Positions 7,865-16,723 of a stretch of 64,000 nucleotides of DNA are shown in pieces. The stretch comes from Diaminobutyricibacter sp. McL0608. GTDB taxonomy: Bacteria > Actinomycetota > Actinomycetes > Actinomycetales > Microbacteriaceae. Numbering within the stretch: position 1 is the first letter of the stretch; every line of letters starts with the position of its first letter. The notes under the pieces were generated by a model. That model saw only the letters and a list, made by a program, of their open reading frames with translations, was not told the DNA's origin and made no database searches. The stretch is from the NCBI RefSeq assembly GCF_039613825.1, contig NZ_CP154826.1, positions 1,116,001 to 1,180,000 on the forward strand. Reading direction: 5' to 3'. A program made the translations under genes and the position numbers.

Positions 7865-10759
7865 AAGTCACCGGCGGCAAGCCCTTCGATGATCGGGCGC
7901 GAACCCGATCTCGAGATGCTTCGTGAACAGCTCGCAGAGAGTTCCGCGGGCGTCCCGCGGGCCGTCGTGCTCGGGGGAGAGGCCGGCATCGGCAAGACGC
8001 GCCTGCTCGACGAGTTCCGCGCCGAGGCATCGCGTTCAGCGCTGGTCCTGACCGGTCGAAGCGTCGACCTCGGCGCAGACGGCGCTCCGTATGCTCCCTT
8101 CACCGGGATCCTCCGGCAGCTGGCAGACGAGATCGGAATCGAAGCACTCCTCGACGCCGCGGGTCCGAGTCGCGGTGTTCTGACCGTGCTGCTTCCCGAA
8201 CTGGGATCGATCGAGGGCATGCCTGCGCGAACGGGGGTTGAGCGCCTCTACGAACTCGTCACCGTGCTGCTCGAGAACGTCTCTCGTGAGAGCCAGCTCG
8301 TGATCCTCATCGAAGACATCCACTGGGCAGACGCCGCCACCCTCGAACTCGTGCGATTCCTCATCCGCATGCTCGCCGGCGGCAAGATCCTGATCGTGCT
8401 GAGCTACCGCAGTGACGAGGTGCTGCGCGGTCATCCGCTGCGCTCCTACCTGCCTGAGCTGGAGCGCACGAGGCGGGTCGTCCGCTGGGAGCTCGGGCGA
8501 CTCGACCGATCGCAGGTCGCGGCCCAGTGCGAGCAGATCCTCGGGTGCCCGGCCGATGCGGCGACAGTCGACCGGGTCTACCAGTTGAGCGAAGGGGTTC
8601 CGTTCTTCGTCGAAGAACTGATCGGCATCGACCATCTCGGTACCGGCGACGACCTGCCCGAAACACTCCGGGAGCTGCTGCTCGCTCGCTACGAGAGGCT
8701 CAGCGAGCCGACGCAGCACGTGCTGCGGCTCATCTCCGCGGGCGGGGGCTGTGTCGATCACGAACTTCTCGCCGCTGTGTTCACGGGCACGCCGGAGGAG
8801 CTCGATGCGGCTGCGCGCGAAGCCGTGATCGCGAACGTGCTCACCACCGACGACAACGAATACTCGTTTCGCCACGCCCTCGTGCGCGAGGCGATCCACG
8901 CCGACCTGCTTCCGGGGGAGCGCGCGCGATTCCACACCCGCTATGCCGAGGCGCTCGAAGCCGGCCGGGGCGGTCCCCGGTCCGCGAGCGAGATCTCTTA
9001 CCACTGGATGGCGGCGCACGATGTCGGCCGCGCTTTCGTGACGGCACTCGAGGCGATGGAAGAGGCGCGCGTCTCGTACGCGTACGGAGCTGCTGCGGCG
9101 ATGGGCGAACGCGCGATCGAACTGTGGGACAGGGTCGCCGAGGCGGAGCAGCTGGCAGGCCGAAGCCGGGTCGAACTGCTGGCCCAGACCGCGTCCGCAT
9201 TGCGTAACGCGGGCGAGAGCGATCGGGCGTTGTCGATGGTGAACGTGGCGATCGCTGAGGGCCCGGATGCGTCGGGCGCACGCTACGCGCGACTGCTCCG
9301 CGACAAGGCCCAGTACCTCGCAAACCTCAGTCGTCCGGGGTCGGCGCAGCTCCTCCAGCAGGCGCTTGAGCTGCTTCCCGACGACTCCGACGACGAGCTG
9401 CGAGCGCAGCTGCTCGGAGAGCTCGCCAGTCGACTGATGCTCGAGGCACGGTACGACGAGGCGATCGAGACTGCCACGCTCGCCTACGAGAAGGCACGCA
9501 TGGGCGGCGCGACCGAGCGGATGTCGATCGCGGCGACGGTCCGCGGCGTCGCCCGGGTCGGCCACGGCGAAATCGCTGGAGGTCTCGCCGATCTCGATCA
9601 GGCGAGGACGCTCGCCGGCGACGATGGCGGGTCGCTGTTGCGTTACTTCGTCAACGCTTCCGATGTGCTGAACCTCCTCGGCCGGTACGACGACGCGATC
9701 GCCCTCGCTCAGGAGGGTGCCGAGCAGGCGCGCGAGCGCGGCGTCGAACGCACGTCGGGTGTGATGCTGTCGTCGAACACAGTCGAGCCTCTGCTGGCTG
9801 CCGGGCGGCTCGACACGGCTGAGGCGCTCCTCGATCCGGCCCTCGCCCTCGATCCGCCTCCGGGGTTCCGGGTGCATCTCCAGCGCATGAAGCTCTGGCT
9901 CACCCTGTGGCGCGGCGATCCCGCACAAGCCGACGAACTGCTGCGCGGCTGGCGTTCCGGAATGATCGTCCAGGCCGAGCTCGAAATGCAGTCGCGGCTC
10001 GGATTCGCACGCGTTGCGGCTGAGACCGCCTTCGCCCAGGGCGACCTGCAACGCGCCTGGAGCGACGCCGGTGCGATCACCTCCGCGACGCGACGCCGGA
10101 TGCCCGCCTACGACCTGCCACTGCTGGGGATAGCCGCGCGCATCCTCGTCGAACTCGCGAAAGTCGATCCGACGATCGACTCAGCCGGCGAAGAACAGCG
10201 GCTTCGGGCGGTCCTGGCCGACCTCGCCGACTGGCCGACCGCGGCCGAGTGGCGCGCCGTGGTCGAAGCAGAGCTCAGCGGTGACCGGCACGACGGGTCG
10301 TCCGTTGCGGCATGGGATGCCGCGAGCCTGGCGGTCGACGTCGGCACAGCACCTGCACACCTGCGCCCGTACACGCGCTTCCGCCTTGCCCAGGCTCTCG
10401 CTGCGCAGGGCGACCGAGCGGAGGCTGAGGACGCCGCCCGAATCGCTCGTTGCGACGCCGAGCGGCTCGGACTCGGCCTCATCACGCGCTGGATAGACGA
10501 CTTCGCCGCGCACGCCGGACTCGAGCTCGACGACGACCCGGTCAGGCGCTCACGTGGCGAGCTCGATCCGACACGTCTGACGGACCGTGAACTGCAGGTC
10601 CTCGCCCTCATCGAGCAGGGGCTCAGCAACCGCCAGATCGGCGAGCAGCTGTATATCAGCGCCAAGACCGCGAGCGTGCACGTCTCGAGCATCCTCAGAA
10701 AGGTCGGTGCGTCCTCACGTACCGAGGCGGTCTACCGCGCCGCTCACAGCATGCACTGA
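7862..10759 (+). CDS. LuxR-family STAND ATPase transcriptional regulator (LAL type)
   Basis: A roughly 965-residue large ATP-binding LuxR regulator. The N-terminal AAA/NACHT-like module has a Walker A motif (GGEAGIGKTRLL near residue 40) and a Walker B-type segment (LVILIEDIHWAD). A long helical, TPR-like middle region probably senses a ligand or partner. The C-terminus is a LuxR HTH (LTDRELQVLALIEQGLSNRQ and a second helix with ASVHVSSILRKV). Relatives such as MalT activate transcription after ATP-dependent oligomerisation. The target genes are unknown. The in-frame GTG at 7784, overlapping the upstream stop, is an alternative start and would add 26 residues that look unlike the domain. No partner gene is obvious nearby. 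Confidence 0.9.
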   Translation: MKSPAASPSMIGREPDLEMLREQLAESSAGVPRAVVLGGEAGIGKTRLLDEFRAEASRSALVLTGRSVDLGADGAPYAPFTGILRQLADEIGIEALLDAAGPSRGVLTVLLPELGSIEGMPARTGVERLYELVTVLLENVSRESQLVILIEDIHWADAATLELVRFLIRMLAGGKILIVLSYRSDEVLRGHPLRSYLPELERTRRVVRWELGRLDRSQVAAQCEQILGCPADAATVDRVYQLSEGVPFFVEELIGIDHLGTGDDLPETLRELLLARYERLSEPTQHVLRLISAGGGCVDHELLAAVFTGTPEELDAAAREAVIANVLTTDDNEYSFRHALVREAIHADLLPGERARFHTRYAEALEAGRGGPRSASEISYHWMAAHDVGRAFVTALEAMEEARVSYAYGAAAAMGERAIELWDRVAEAEQLAGRSRVELLAQTASALRNAGESDRALSMVNVAIAEGPDASGARYARLLRDKAQYLANLSRPGSAQLLQQALELLPDDSDDELRAQLLGELASRLMLEARYDEAIETATLAYEKARMGGATERMSIAATVRGVARVGHGEIAGGLADLDQARTLAGDDGGSLLRYFVNASDVLNLLGRYDDAIALAQEGAEQARERGVERTSGVMLSSNTVEPLLAAGRLDTAEALLDPALALDPPPGFRVHLQRMKLWLTLWRGDPAQADELLRGWRSGMIVQAELEMQSRLGFARVAAETAFAQGDLQRAWSDAGAITSATRRRMPAYDLPLLGIAARILVELAKVDPTIDSAGEEQRLRAVLADLADWPTAAEWRAVVEAELSGDRHDGSSVAAWDAASLAVDVGTAPAHLRPYTRFRLAQALAAQGDRAEAEDAARIARCDAERLGLGLITRWIDDFAAHAGLELDDDPVRRSRGELDPTRLTDRELQVLALIEQGLSNRQIGEQLYISAKTASVHVSSILRKVGASSRTEAVYRAAHSMH

Positions 10760-10782
10760 GCAGCCCTGGCTAGTCGAACGAG

Positions 10783-11688
10783 TTAGAAGCCGGGGGTGGC
10801 CGTCGCGGGCGCATACGACACCCGGCCCGCTGCGGAGACGCGGACTGCGATCGACTCGGTCCGGCCGATCGGGTCAGCAGCAGTGCACTGGAACGACGCA
10901 CCCGGCTCGAGACTGACGCCCGACGTCGGGCAGGTCACCTTCGCAGCAACTCCGTGGGTTGCGTAATCGCTGGCGATCGTCGACTCGAGGGAATGGATCT
11001 GCTGCGGCAACACGGCCGCCTGGACGACCATCGACACGCCGAAGTCGGCACCGGCGACGAGCGCGATGTTGGCGAGCAGAACCCACAACGGAGCCCATCC
11101 CCGACCTGAGACGCGATGCACGCGCGCTCCCCGGGCGATGAGGTACGCGAGCGGGCTGAGCAGGACCCAGGCCCACGATGGCCGCTTGTCATAGCCGAGC
11201 TCGAGAAGTCGACGGCGGTCGCGCACCGCGAACGCGATCCACAGCAGGGGGATGAGCAGAACGGCCGCCAGCAGCACGTACCAGCGTGCTCCGACAGCGA
11301 CAAGAACGCCGAGGACGAACGCAATGGCAACCGAGAACCACGGAGTGAAACTCATTGCCCAGACACCCGGAGTGCTCCAGTGCGTGGGACGCAGCCAGTC
11401 GCGGGCGGCGGGAGCGGCTGTCGACGTTCGATCGTGCCCGTCGGCGTGGCCACGCATCGGCACGTACTCGTTGCGACCCTGGGGGGAGGCTGTCGCGGCC
11501 GGAGCTGCCGCAGCGGGGGTGCTCTCGCGGAAACTCGGGCGCCCCGGGCTGGGGGCGGAGACCGCAGCAGCCGGAGCCTGCGTGTGCTCGGTCCAGCCCC
11601 GGCCATTCCACCAGCGCACCGCGGACGGGGACAGGGGATCTTCGTACCAGCCGGCGACAGGAGCCGACTCTGTCATCAATGTGCTCAT
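10783..11688 (-). CDS. DUF2510 / DUF4333 membrane protein
   Basis: A 301-residue protein. The N-terminus holds a DUF2510 motif (GWYEDPLSPSAVRWWNGRGW), typical of actinobacterial envelope proteins. A Pro/Ala-rich linker leads to several hydrophobic segments (for example WFSVAIAFVLGVLVAVG, then VLLAAVLLIPLLWIAF, then LWVLLANIALVAGADFG). The C-terminal domain looks like DUF4333, with two cysteines (VTCP and FQCTA) that may form a disulfide outside the membrane. The start is fixed by GGGGAGG 7 nt before the ATG. A TAGACT hexamer about 60 bp upstream could be its -10 box. Its role is unknown, and it is convergent with the LuxR-type regulator. Confidence 0.85.
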   Translation of the reverse strand: MSTLMTESAPVAGWYEDPLSPSAVRWWNGRGWTEHTQAPAAAVSAPSPGRPSFRESTPAAAAPAATASPQGRNEYVPMRGHADGHDRTSTAAPAARDWLRPTHWSTPGVWAMSFTPWFSVAIAFVLGVLVAVGARWYVLLAAVLLIPLLWIAFAVRDRRRLLELGYDKRPSWAWVLLSPLAYLIARGARVHRVSGRGWAPLWVLLANIALVAGADFGVSMVVQAAVLPQQIHSLESTIASDYATHGVAAKVTCPTSGVSLEPGASFQCTAADPIGRTESIAVRVSAAGRVSYAPATATPGF

Positions 11689-11859
11689 CGCCTGGCCTCC
11701 CCACACGCACGACCGATCCGGACTCTCCGGTACGGGATACCGCGAGTCTAGGGAAACGGGGTGTAGGCACGGTGACCCCAAAGCGAGGGAACAGGCCGAT
11801 TTCAGCTACCCCAATCCGAGGGCGGGCCCAGGGCGGGGTTCGGTGCGATTCGACCGACT

Positions 11860-12237
11860 TCAGACGGCCGAAGACCGTGCACACTCGATGCACAGGTCAG
11901 CCGTCGGACGGGCGTTCAGGCGGTCGATACCGATCGGCCCCCCGCACCGGGTGCAGACTCCGAACGTGCCTTCCGCGATCCGGGACAGCGCGGCATCGAC
12001 CGCGTGCAGATCGGCCGCGGCTTCGCGTTGGACGGCATCGAGCCTCGACCATTCGAACGACAGGGTCGGCCCCTCCGGGTCGTGCTCGTCGTCGGCGCCG
12101 GCGTCGGATCGCGCCGTCAGCAGATCGCCCATCGACGCGGCGAGCGAATGCGCATCCTCGGCATCGATCGCGCGCCGCTGACGCAGGACGCGCTCGAATC
12201 GCGCGACCGTCGGTGAGGAAAGCCCTGACGCACTCAT
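11860..12237 (-). CDS. TraR/DksA C4-type zinc-finger protein
   Basis: A 125-residue protein with an N-terminal coiled-coil-like helical part (including ADLHAVDAALSRIAEGTFG) and a C-terminal zinc finger. Cys95, Cys98, Cys116 and Cys119 form CTRC...CIEC. DksA/TraR proteins reach into the RNA polymerase secondary channel and modulate initiation. Small actinobacterial homologues are poorly characterised and may not act like E. coli DksA. It follows the glutathione peroxidase gene by 22 bp on the same strand and is probably co-transcribed, which would connect it to redox stress. Confidence 0.88.
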   Translation of the reverse strand: MSASGLSSPTVARFERVLRQRRAIDAEDAHSLAASMGDLLTARSDAGADDEHDPEGPTLSFEWSRLDAVQREAAADLHAVDAALSRIAEGTFGVCTRCGGPIGIDRLNARPTADLCIECARSSAV

Positions 12238-12259
12238 GGCGTCCGCCTCGTCTCCGCCG

Positions 12260-12745
12260 TCAGGCGACGGGAAGCGATGCCTCTATCAGCTGGAGGATCT
12301 CCGGCGCGTCCGGCTCCACCTGGGGGCGGAAGCGGTGCACGTCACCGGTCGGAGTGATGACGAACTTCTCGAAGTTCCACTTGACCTTGCCGGCTTTGCC
12401 GGTCGCATCCGGTGTCTTCGTGAGCTCGGCATACAACGGGTGCTGCGAACGGCCGTTCACCCGCACCTTCTCCATCATCGGGAACGTGACGCCCCAGGTC
12501 GTCGAGCAGTACTCCTTGATCGCTTCCGTCGAGTTCAACTCCTGGAGGAACTGGTTGCTCGGGATGCCGATGACCGTGAACCCCTGATCACCATAGGTTT
12601 CCTGCAACTGCTCGAGCTTTTCGTACTGCGGTGCGAGCCCGCAGCGCGAGGCCACATTGACCACGAGGATGACCTTGCCGTCGAAGGCGGCGAGCGAGGT
12701 CGGTTCGCCGTCGATGGTGTTGATGGGGATGTCGGTGAGACTCAT
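12260..12745 (-). CDS. glutathione peroxidase family thiol peroxidase
   Basis: A 161-residue Cys-type Gpx. NVASRCGLAPQY holds the peroxidatic Cys35, PSNQFLQEL supplies Gln68 of the catalytic tetrad, and KVKWNFEKF supplies the Trp/Asn pair. The usual UGA selenocysteine is a cysteine here. A second cysteine at EYC could be the resolving residue. Actinobacteria lack glutathione, and bacterial Cys-Gpx enzymes generally use thioredoxin or mycothiol-linked reductants to remove hydroperoxides. The ATG has a -10 box 6 nt upstream and no ribosome site. It is the first gene of a probable pair with the DksA-like gene. Confidence 0.93.
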   Translation of the reverse strand: MSLTDIPINTIDGEPTSLAAFDGKVILVVNVASRCGLAPQYEKLEQLQETYGDQGFTVIGIPSNQFLQELNSTEAIKEYCSTTWGVTFPMMEKVRVNGRSQHPLYAELTKTPDATGKAGKVKWNFEKFVITPTGDVHRFRPQVEPDAPEILQLIEASLPVA

Positions 12746-12792
12746 GATGTGAGTTTATGCATTCACTGCAAGTATTCAAACGCATAGATGCG
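12743..12792 (-). promoter_or_regulatory. gpx promoter (leaderless) with adjoining inverted repeat
   Basis: On the minus strand a -35 box TTGAAT (12774-12779) and -10 box TAAACT (12752-12757) are 16 bp apart, and the ATG follows 6 nt later, so the transcript should be leaderless. Immediately upstream of the -35 box is the perfect inverted repeat CGCAT-CT-ATGCG (12781-12792). It is well placed to bind an activator or redox-responsive regulator. Confidence 0.6.
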
Positions 12793-12896
12793 AACAATCC
12801 AGCCAAGTGTCAGTTTCGCTCACAGGAATCGGAGAAGACGGTCGCCCGGGTGCAGGATTGTGAGGGTCCACGAGACGAACGAAGACTGGAGAATTC

Positions 12897-13946
12897 ATGA
12901 CCGACGACCAGACCGCATCCACCGCCTCCGCGAATGCGAGTCCGACCAGCCGTCAATGGCAACTCGTGCGACGGCCCGTCGGATGGCCCGTGGACGAGGA
13001 CTTCCGTTTCGTCACCGTCGAGCTTCCCGACCTGGCCGACGGCGAGATCCGCGTACGGAACGAGTTCGTGTCGGTCGACCCGTACATGCGCGGCCGGATG
13101 AACGACGTCAAGTCGTATTCGCCGCCCTACGTGCTCGGTGAGACGATGATCGGCGGTGCCGTCGGCCGCGTCGTCGCATCCCGGTCGGACACACACGCCG
13201 TCGGCGACCTCGTTCAGCACTTCCAGGGGTGGCGCGACGTCGCCCAGGGCCCGGCCGCCCACTTCCGCACCGTCGCAGAGGTGCCGGGCGTCCCCTCGTC
13301 GGCCTATCTCAGTGCCATCGGCATGACAAGCCTCACCGCCTGGGTCGGACTGCTCGTGATAGCCGAGATGCGCCCGGGTGACACGGTCTTCGTCTCCGGC
13401 GCGGCTGGAGCGGTCGGGTCGGCGGTGGGCCAGATCGCGAAGCTGCGGGGCGCCGCGCGGGTCATCGGGAGTGCCGGATCGGACGAGAAAGTAGCGCTGC
13501 TGACCGAGCGGTACGGGTTCGATGCCGCGTTCAACTATCGCGATGGGCACATCTCGCGCCAGCTGCAGGCGGCCGCACCCGACGGCATCGACGTGTACTT
13601 CGACAACGTCGGAGGCGAGCACCTCGAGGCCGCGATCTTCGCGTTCAAGGACGGCGGCCGTGCCGCGCTGTGCGGGGCCATCTCGGGCTACAACGCCGAG
13701 ACCGCGGAGCCCGGACCGCGGAACCTGTCGATGATCACCACGAAGGGTCTCACCCTGCGCGGGTTCACGATCGGCAACTATCAGCACCATGCCGCTGATT
13801 TCGCAGCCGAGATCGCGCCGAGGGTCGCGTCGGGCGAGATCGTCTACGACGAGACAGTGGTCGATGGCATCGAGAACGCTCTCGGGGCGTTCTTCGGGCT
13901 GATGCGCGGCGAGAACACCGGAAAGATGGTGGTCCGCATCGTCTGA
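12897..13946 (+). CDS. NADP-dependent oxidoreductase of the MDR superfamily (CurA/PTGR-like)
   Basis: A 349-residue zinc-free medium-chain reductase. SVDPYMRGRMN and MTSLTAWVGLL are typical of the leukotriene B4 dehydrogenase/curcumin reductase branch. The Rossmann motif is VFVSGAAGAVGSAVGQIAK, and VYFDNVGG is also characteristic. Members reduce alpha,beta-unsaturated ketones or aldehydes with NADPH. The start is supported by GGAGAATTC immediately before the ATG. It diverges from the gpx gene across about 150 bp, and a shared role in electrophile or peroxide stress is possible but only inferred. Confidence 0.93.
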   Translation: MTDDQTASTASANASPTSRQWQLVRRPVGWPVDEDFRFVTVELPDLADGEIRVRNEFVSVDPYMRGRMNDVKSYSPPYVLGETMIGGAVGRVVASRSDTHAVGDLVQHFQGWRDVAQGPAAHFRTVAEVPGVPSSAYLSAIGMTSLTAWVGLLVIAEMRPGDTVFVSGAAGAVGSAVGQIAKLRGAARVIGSAGSDEKVALLTERYGFDAAFNYRDGHISRQLQAAAPDGIDVYFDNVGGEHLEAAIFAFKDGGRAALCGAISGYNAETAEPGPRNLSMITTKGLTLRGFTIGNYQHHAADFAAEIAPRVASGEIVYDETVVDGIENALGAFFGLMRGENTGKMVVRIV

Positions 13947-13955
13947 GCCGGTCGG

Positions 13956-14882
13956 TCAGGCGGCCACCCGAGCGAGCGGCGCGTCTTCGTCGTCCGCCCA
14001 TTCGTTGAGCGAACCGTCATAGATCGCGACATCGGTACGCCCGAGCAGCGCGAGCACGAGGGCGTCGGCCGCGGCGGCGATCCCGCCACCGCAGTAGGTG
14101 ACGATCGGCTCGGGCGAGGCGAGCACATCGGCGAAGACGGCACGCAGGCCGTCGAGAGGTAGCAGCGCATTCGTCTCCCGCGAGACCAGTCGGCCAGCCG
14201 GGGCGTTCACGCTTCCCGGGATGTGACCGAGCCTGCCCCGCTGCCCTGCCTCGCCCGCGAACTCCTTCGGGGGCACGGCGCAGACCAGGGTCGCCTGCTC
14301 ATCGCCGTCGACGACTGCTTCGACGAACGACTTCTCCACCCAGTGGCCCGAGCGCTCCGCCGGTGTGAAGCCGGTGACGGTTCGGGGCTCGACGTGTCCG
14401 GTGTCGGTCGCGCGTCCCTCCGCCTTCCACTTGGTGAGCCCTCCGTCGAGGATCGCCACCCGGTCGTAGCCGAAGGCGCGGAACAGCCACCAGATGCGCG
14501 AGGCCCAGGTCCCGACCGCGGTGTCGTAGACGATCACCGTGGTCTGGTTGTCGATGCCGACGCCGGCTGCGGCTGCGGCGAACTGCTCGGCGGATGGGCG
14601 GCTGAACGCGTACGCGCCCGACGGGTCGCTGAATTCCTCGAGCAGGTCGGCGAAGACGGAACCGGGGATGTGGCCGTCGACGAGGTACTGGTCGAGTCCG
14701 CTCAGCCAGGCCAGGCCGCCGTGCGGGTGAGGAACCTGCAGCACGGTCGCATCGAGGATCACGAGGCCGTCGGAGCCGAGGTGGTCGGCGAGCCACTGTG
14801 TCGACACGGTCGGCCCGTCGAGGGCGGCGCCGACGATCGGGCTGGTCGAGGGGACGGCGGGGGATGCGGATGAGCTGCTCAC
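13956..14882 (-). CDS. two-domain rhodanese sulfurtransferase
   Basis: About 308 residues with two rhodanese modules. The first (VILDATVLQVPH ... GHIPGSVFAD) is inactive, while the second ends with the catalytic loop VTYCGGGIAAAADAL, whose Cys accepts sulfane sulfur. The CGGGIAA loop resembles thiosulfate and 3-mercaptopyruvate sulfurtransferases, and the two cannot be separated here. The GTG start was chosen because TAGCGT lies 7 nt upstream in the same arrangement as other leaderless genes. In-frame starts at 14891 and 14933 are alternatives. It is convergent with the oxidoreductase gene (9 bp apart) and follows sdaA on the same strand. Confidence 0.88.
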   Translation of the reverse strand: MSSSSASPAVPSTSPIVGAALDGPTVSTQWLADHLGSDGLVILDATVLQVPHPHGGLAWLSGLDQYLVDGHIPGSVFADLLEEFSDPSGAYAFSRPSAEQFAAAAAGVGIDNQTTVIVYDTAVGTWASRIWWLFRAFGYDRVAILDGGLTKWKAEGRATDTGHVEPRTVTGFTPAERSGHWVEKSFVEAVVDGDEQATLVCAVPPKEFAGEAGQRGRLGHIPGSVNAPAGRLVSRETNALLPLDGLRAVFADVLASPEPIVTYCGGGIAAAADALVLALLGRTDVAIYDGSLNEWADDEDAPLARVAA

Positions 14883-14895
14883 GTCGTCCACGCTA
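14880..14895 (-). promoter_or_regulatory. -10 box of a probable leaderless transcript (sulfurtransferase)
   Basis: TAGCGT (14890-14895, minus strand) is followed after 7 nt by GTG at 14882. No Shine-Dalgarno sequence is present for this or the alternative starts. Confidence 0.5.
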
Positions 14896-14951
14896 GCCAG
14901 TGCGGGCGTGGCGCGCCTTCCGGGCCGCAACACGTCGTAACCAGGCGCCGG

Positions 14952-16337
14952 TCAGCACTCGATGACGTTGACCGCGAGACCGCCTTCGCTGGTCTCCTTG
15001 TACTTGGTGGACATGTCGAGCCCGGTCTGGCGCATCGTTTCGATGACGGTGTCGAGCGAGACGAGGTGGATTCCGTCGCCGTGGAGAGCGAGCCGAGCAG
15101 CCGAGACCGCCGTCGACGAGGCGATGGCGTTGCGTTCGATGCAGGGGATCTGGACCAGGCCGCCGACCGGATCGCAGGTGAGCCCGAGGTGATGCTCCAT
15201 CGCGATCTCGGCGGCGTTCTCCACCTGCCGTGGCGTTCCGCCGAGTACAGCGCACAGGGCGCCCGCTGCCATAGCGCAGGCCGATCCGACTTCGGCCTGG
15301 CAGCCGCCTTCAGCTCCTGAGATCGACGCGTTCGCCTTGAAGAGCGATCCGATCGCGGTGGCCGTCAGCAGGTATTTGCGGATGCCCTCCTGCGACGCTC
15401 CGGGAACGAATCGCATGTAGTAGTGGGCCACGGCAGGCACGATGCCCGCGGCGCCGTTGGTCGGAGCGGTCACCACACGCCCGCCGGACGCGTTCTCTTC
15501 ATTGACCGCCAGCGCGAACGCGTGAAGCCATTCGATGGAGGTGTCGCGCTCGGGCACGCGGTCCGCCGCCTCGAGGTGCTCGCGCAGCGCAGCCGCCCGC
15601 CGGCGTACGCCGAGGCCACCTGGAAGCGTGCCGTCGCCGGCCAGTCCGTGCGCCACGCACTCCGCCATCGCCTCCCAGATCAGGTCGAGCCGGTCGATCG
15701 TCTGCTGCTCGCCGTGCAGAGCGAATTCGTTGAGCCGGGCGACCTCGCAGATGGGGATCTCGAGGTCGTCGCAGATGCCGATGAGCTGTTCCGACGTGTG
15801 ATAGGGCAGGGGATGCGCGGCGCGCGCGGCCAGTTCGGCCTCTTCGCCGTCGCGGCGGATGAAGCCGCCGCCGATCGAGTAGTAGGTCTCTTCGACGAGG
15901 GGGAGGACGTCGGTCGTCCCGTCTGGGCCGACACCCCACGCGCTCAGGCTGAGGGCGTTGGGGTGACCGGGAAGCCGGGTGCGCGGTTCGAACGAGATGT
16001 CGTCCTTGGCGATCGGGATGCGGTGAGTGCCGTCGAGGAGGATCGTCGAGTCGGCGTCGAGGCCGGTCCATGCTCCGCGGACCTCGGCAGGGTCACAGGT
16101 CTCCGGCGCGATTCCCGCCAGGCCGGCGACGATCGCATCGGGCGTTCCGTGGCCCATCCCGGTCGCTCCGAGGGAGCCGTAGAGCGTGCAGGTGACGTGG
16201 CTGACCTGCTCGAGGACGCCGACGTCGCCAAGCCCGGCGGCGAATGCGAGCGCCGCTCGCATCGGGCCGACGGTGTGGGAACTCGAGGGGCCGATACCGA
16301 TCGAGAAGAGGTCGAAGGCCGAGACGTACGCTGTCAC
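14952..16337 (-). CDS. sdaA: L-serine ammonia-lyase, iron-sulfur type, single chain
   Basis: A 461-residue fused form with the beta domain ([23 protein letters not shown]) and the alpha domain in one chain. The alpha domain contains [14 protein letters not shown] and [12 protein letters not shown], which hold the cysteines expected to ligate the oxygen-labile [4Fe-4S] cluster. The enzyme deaminates L-serine to pyruvate and ammonia. The start is GTG with TAGACT exactly 6 nt upstream, consistent with a leaderless mRNA. It diverges from the HTH/Clp-N pair. Confidence 0.96.
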   Translation of the reverse strand: MTAYVSAFDLFSIGIGPSSSHTVGPMRAALAFAAGLGDVGVLEQVSHVTCTLYGSLGATGMGHGTPDAIVAGLAGIAPETCDPAEVRGAWTGLDADSTILLDGTHRIPIAKDDISFEPRTRLPGHPNALSLSAWGVGPDGTTDVLPLVEETYYSIGGGFIRRDGEEAELAARAAHPLPYHTSEQLIGICDDLEIPICEVARLNEFALHGEQQTIDRLDLIWEAMAECVAHGLAGDGTLPGGLGVRRRAAALREHLEAADRVPERDTSIEWLHAFALAVNEENASGGRVVTAPTNGAAGIVPAVAHYYMRFVPGASQEGIRKYLLTATAIGSLFKANASISGAEGGCQAEVGSACAMAAGALCAVLGGTPRQVENAAEIAMEHHLGLTCDPVGGLVQIPCIERNAIASSTAVSAARLALHGDGIHLVSLDTVIETMRQTGLDMSTKYKETSEGGLAVNVIEC

Positions 16338-16349
16338 ATTTCCAGTCTA
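16335..16349 (-). promoter_or_regulatory. -10 box of a probable leaderless sdaA transcript
   Basis: TAGACT (16344-16349, minus strand) precedes the GTG start by 6 nt. No convincing -35 box is visible 16-18 bp upstream. Confidence 0.5.
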
Positions 16350-16441
16350 CGTTCCTCCCCGCGCAGGATTCGTGCGCGCATGAGCAGTGGAGCGCACGAT
16401 TCCGCCGACAGCGCGAGATCGGCGTTTGCTGGGAAAATAGG

Positions 16442-16489
16442 CAACCGTAGTTGACAAATGGACTTGAAGCAACCTAAGTTGCTTGCATG
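16442..16489 (+). promoter_or_regulatory. promoter with paired CAACC..AGTTG operators before the HTH/Clp-N genes
   Basis: A perfect TTGACA -35 box (16451-16456), a 17-bp spacer and a CTAAGT -10 box (16474-16479) end 7 nt before the ATG at 16487, so the transcript should be leaderless. Two related inverted repeats overlap these elements: CAACCGTAGTTG (16442-16453) covers the start of the -35 box, and CAACCTAAGTTG (16470-16481) covers the -10 box. The second extends to AAGCAAC-CTAA-GTTGCTT. They are 28 bp apart. This arrangement strongly suggests repression by the HTH protein encoded just downstream. Confidence 0.7.
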
Positions 16490-16723
16490 CCTCCCATCAC
16501 ACCGGATCCGATCGGTGGAGTCGCAGACGGTCTGGCCTCAGTCGTCGCCCTCCGCGAACTCGCCGACCGGCTCGAAGACGCCGAAGTCGAACGCGCCCTC
16601 CGCGAGGGCTGGACCTGGATCCAGGTCGCCGAAGCCCTCGGGGTGACCCGGCAGGCCGTCCACAAGAAACACCTGCGCCGTATCGCGGACGCAGGCATCG
16701 AGCTGAGGAGACGAAATGGATGA
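16487..16723 (+). CDS. small helix-turn-helix protein paired with a Clp-N protein
   Basis: A 78-residue protein. The central HTH is clear in WIQVAEALGVTRQAVHKKH, preceded by an acidic helix (VALRELADRLEDAEVERALREG). It is almost all DNA-binding domain, so it probably works as a dimer without a ligand domain. Its stop overlaps the start of the Clp-N gene by 8 nt. In Actinobacteria small HTH proteins are commonly found next to a Clp N-terminal-domain protein. The inverted repeats on its own promoter suggest autorepression, which is an inference. Confidence 0.88.
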   Translation: MPPITPDPIGGVADGLASVVALRELADRLEDAEVERALREGWTWIQVAEALGVTRQAVHKKHLRRIADAGIELRRRNG

